This document shows positions 5,544-6,103 of a stretch of DNA of 6,103 bases, in pieces. The position numbers and the translations under genes are program-made. Below the pieces are notes generated by a model that saw only the letters and a list, made by a program, of their open reading frames with translations, was not told the DNA's origin and made no database searches. Within the stretch, counting starts at the first letter, position 1, and every line of letters begins with the position of its first letter. Source of the stretch: Armatimonadota bacterium (GTDB taxonomy: Bacteria > Armatimonadota > Hebobacteria > Hebobacterales > WVXJ01); assembly GCA_011773575.1 (NCBI GenBank), contig WVXJ01000171.1, forward strand, positions 13,296-19,398, written 5' to 3'.

Positions 5544-6103
5544 ATGAAAAGACTCGCCCTATTGTCAGCGATCCTTGTCGGCGGCCTGCTGACAGGCTGT
5601 GGCAAACCCTCGGAAGCTCCCACACCAGGCCCGCCGGAACCCGGCGAAGTGATCAAGATCGGTGCCTACCTCCCTCTCACCGGCGGAACTGCCGTGTTCG
5701 GCCAGTCGGCGAAGAACGGGATGACGCTCGCCTTCAAGGAAATCAATGCCTCCGGCGGTGTCGCGGGCCGACAGGCGGAGTTGATTGTGGAGGACACTGC
5801 GGCGAAGGCCAGCCAGGTGCAGGGGGTAGTGAAGAAACTCATCAACCGTGACCGGGTGTCTGCGATTCTGGGAGAGGTGACGAGTTCCTCCGCCCTGGAA
5901 GGCGCCCCTCTGTGTCAGGAGGCGAAGGTTCCCATGGTAACCCCCACCGCTACAAATCCGGAGGTTACCAAGAAGGGGGATTACATCTTCCGCATCTGTT
6001 TTATTGACGATTTTCAAGGGGAGGTCTGCGCCGCGTTTGCCGCTCAGGACTTGAAAGTGAAGCGGGCAGCTATCTTCAAAGATGTTCGAAGCGCCTATTC
6101 AAA
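5544..6103 (+). CDS. ABC transporter substrate-binding lipoprotein, branched-chain amino acid (LivJ/LivK) type, N-terminal part (runs off right edge)
   Basis: The 186 visible codons start MKRLALLSAILVGGLLTGCG, a lipoprotein signal peptide with the lipobox L16-T17-G18-C19, so the mature protein should be lipid-anchored at Cys19. A proline-rich linker (about 21-34) follows. The periplasmic-binding-protein type I fold then begins with IKIGAYLPLTGGTAVFGQSA, KNGMTLAFKEINASGGVAGR and ELIVEDTAAKASQ. The Leu/Ile/Val-binding family hallmark continues with VSAILGEVTSSSALEGAPLCQ, VPMVTPTATNPEVTK and YIFRICFIDDFQGEV. Members capture amino acids, amides or related small molecules outside the membrane for an ABC permease. 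The exact ligand cannot be told from the N-terminal half. The gene lies 48 bases after the methyltransferase on the same strand with no terminator between, so cotranscription is plausible. Permease and ATPase genes may follow beyond the window. Confidence 0.93.
   Translation, partial: MKRLALLSAILVGGLLTGCGKPSEAPTPGPPEPGEVIKIGAYLPLTGGTAVFGQSAKNGMTLAFKEINASGGVAGRQAELIVEDTAAKASQVQGVVKKLINRDRVSAILGEVTSSSALEGAPLCQEAKVPMVTPTATNPEVTKKGDYIFRICFIDDFQGEVCAAFAAQDLKVKRAAIFKDVRSAYS

Noticed and set aside
4933..5656. Minus-strand ORFs opposite the methyltransferase and lipoprotein genes
   Set aside because: The plus-strand frames carry clear conserved motifs (GGCCGT, lipobox, binding-protein fold), while the opposite frames have none; they are shadows.
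1..6103. CRISPR arrays, tRNA or rRNA genes, insertion sequences, toxin-antitoxin or phage genes
   Set aside because: No direct-repeat array, cloverleaf-like sequence, transposase motif or terminal inverted repeats were seen on either strand; coding sequence fills almost all of the window outside 4313-4628.

Overview
The window is ordinary bacterial chromosome around a compact divergent junction. On the minus strand lie the RNA polymerase genes: a complete rpoB (beta subunit, 4312 to 542) followed 68 bases later by the first 157 codons of rpoC (beta-prime, from 473 off the left edge). On the plus strand lie a complete stand-alone homocysteine S-methyltransferase of the MetH N-terminal-domain type (4629-5495) and, 48 bases after it, the first 186 codons of a branched-chain-amino-acid-type ABC transporter substrate-binding lipoprotein (5544 off the right edge).

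The 316-base gap between the two gene pairs (4313-4628) holds both control regions. Each strand carries a near-consensus sigma70-type promoter: TTGACA-17-TAAAAT facing rpoB and TTGACA-18-TAGAAT facing the methyltransferase. The -35 boxes are back to back, about 75 bases apart, with A and T tracts between them. The rpoB transcript would have a leader of about 150 nt with several mutually exclusive pairings, while the methyltransferase would have a leader of only about 16 nt with no Shine-Dalgarno. rplJ/rplL, which commonly sit directly upstream of rpoB, are absent here, so rpoBC appears to be an independent operon.

Organism: a moderately GC-rich bacterium. The beta and beta-prime sequences look, from memory, more like Thermus/Chloroflexota/Armatimonadota/Clostridia-type polymerases than proteobacterial ones. 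Examples are the VVAKILPEEDMPHLPDGTP stretch in beta and a CxC-CxxC zinc site in beta-prime. Phylum is not decided by this window; an uncultured Terrabacteria-like lineage is a guess.

The most unusual protein feature is a four-cysteine zinc-ribbon-like insertion in the beta subunit, just before the catalytic lysine segment and at the site where E. coli beta carries a large lineage-specific insertion. A second, helical insertion lies between the PVF(E/D)GA and DGRTG motifs. I found no mobile element, CRISPR array, tRNA, rRNA or defence-like system, and no evidence of a wholly new multi-gene system.
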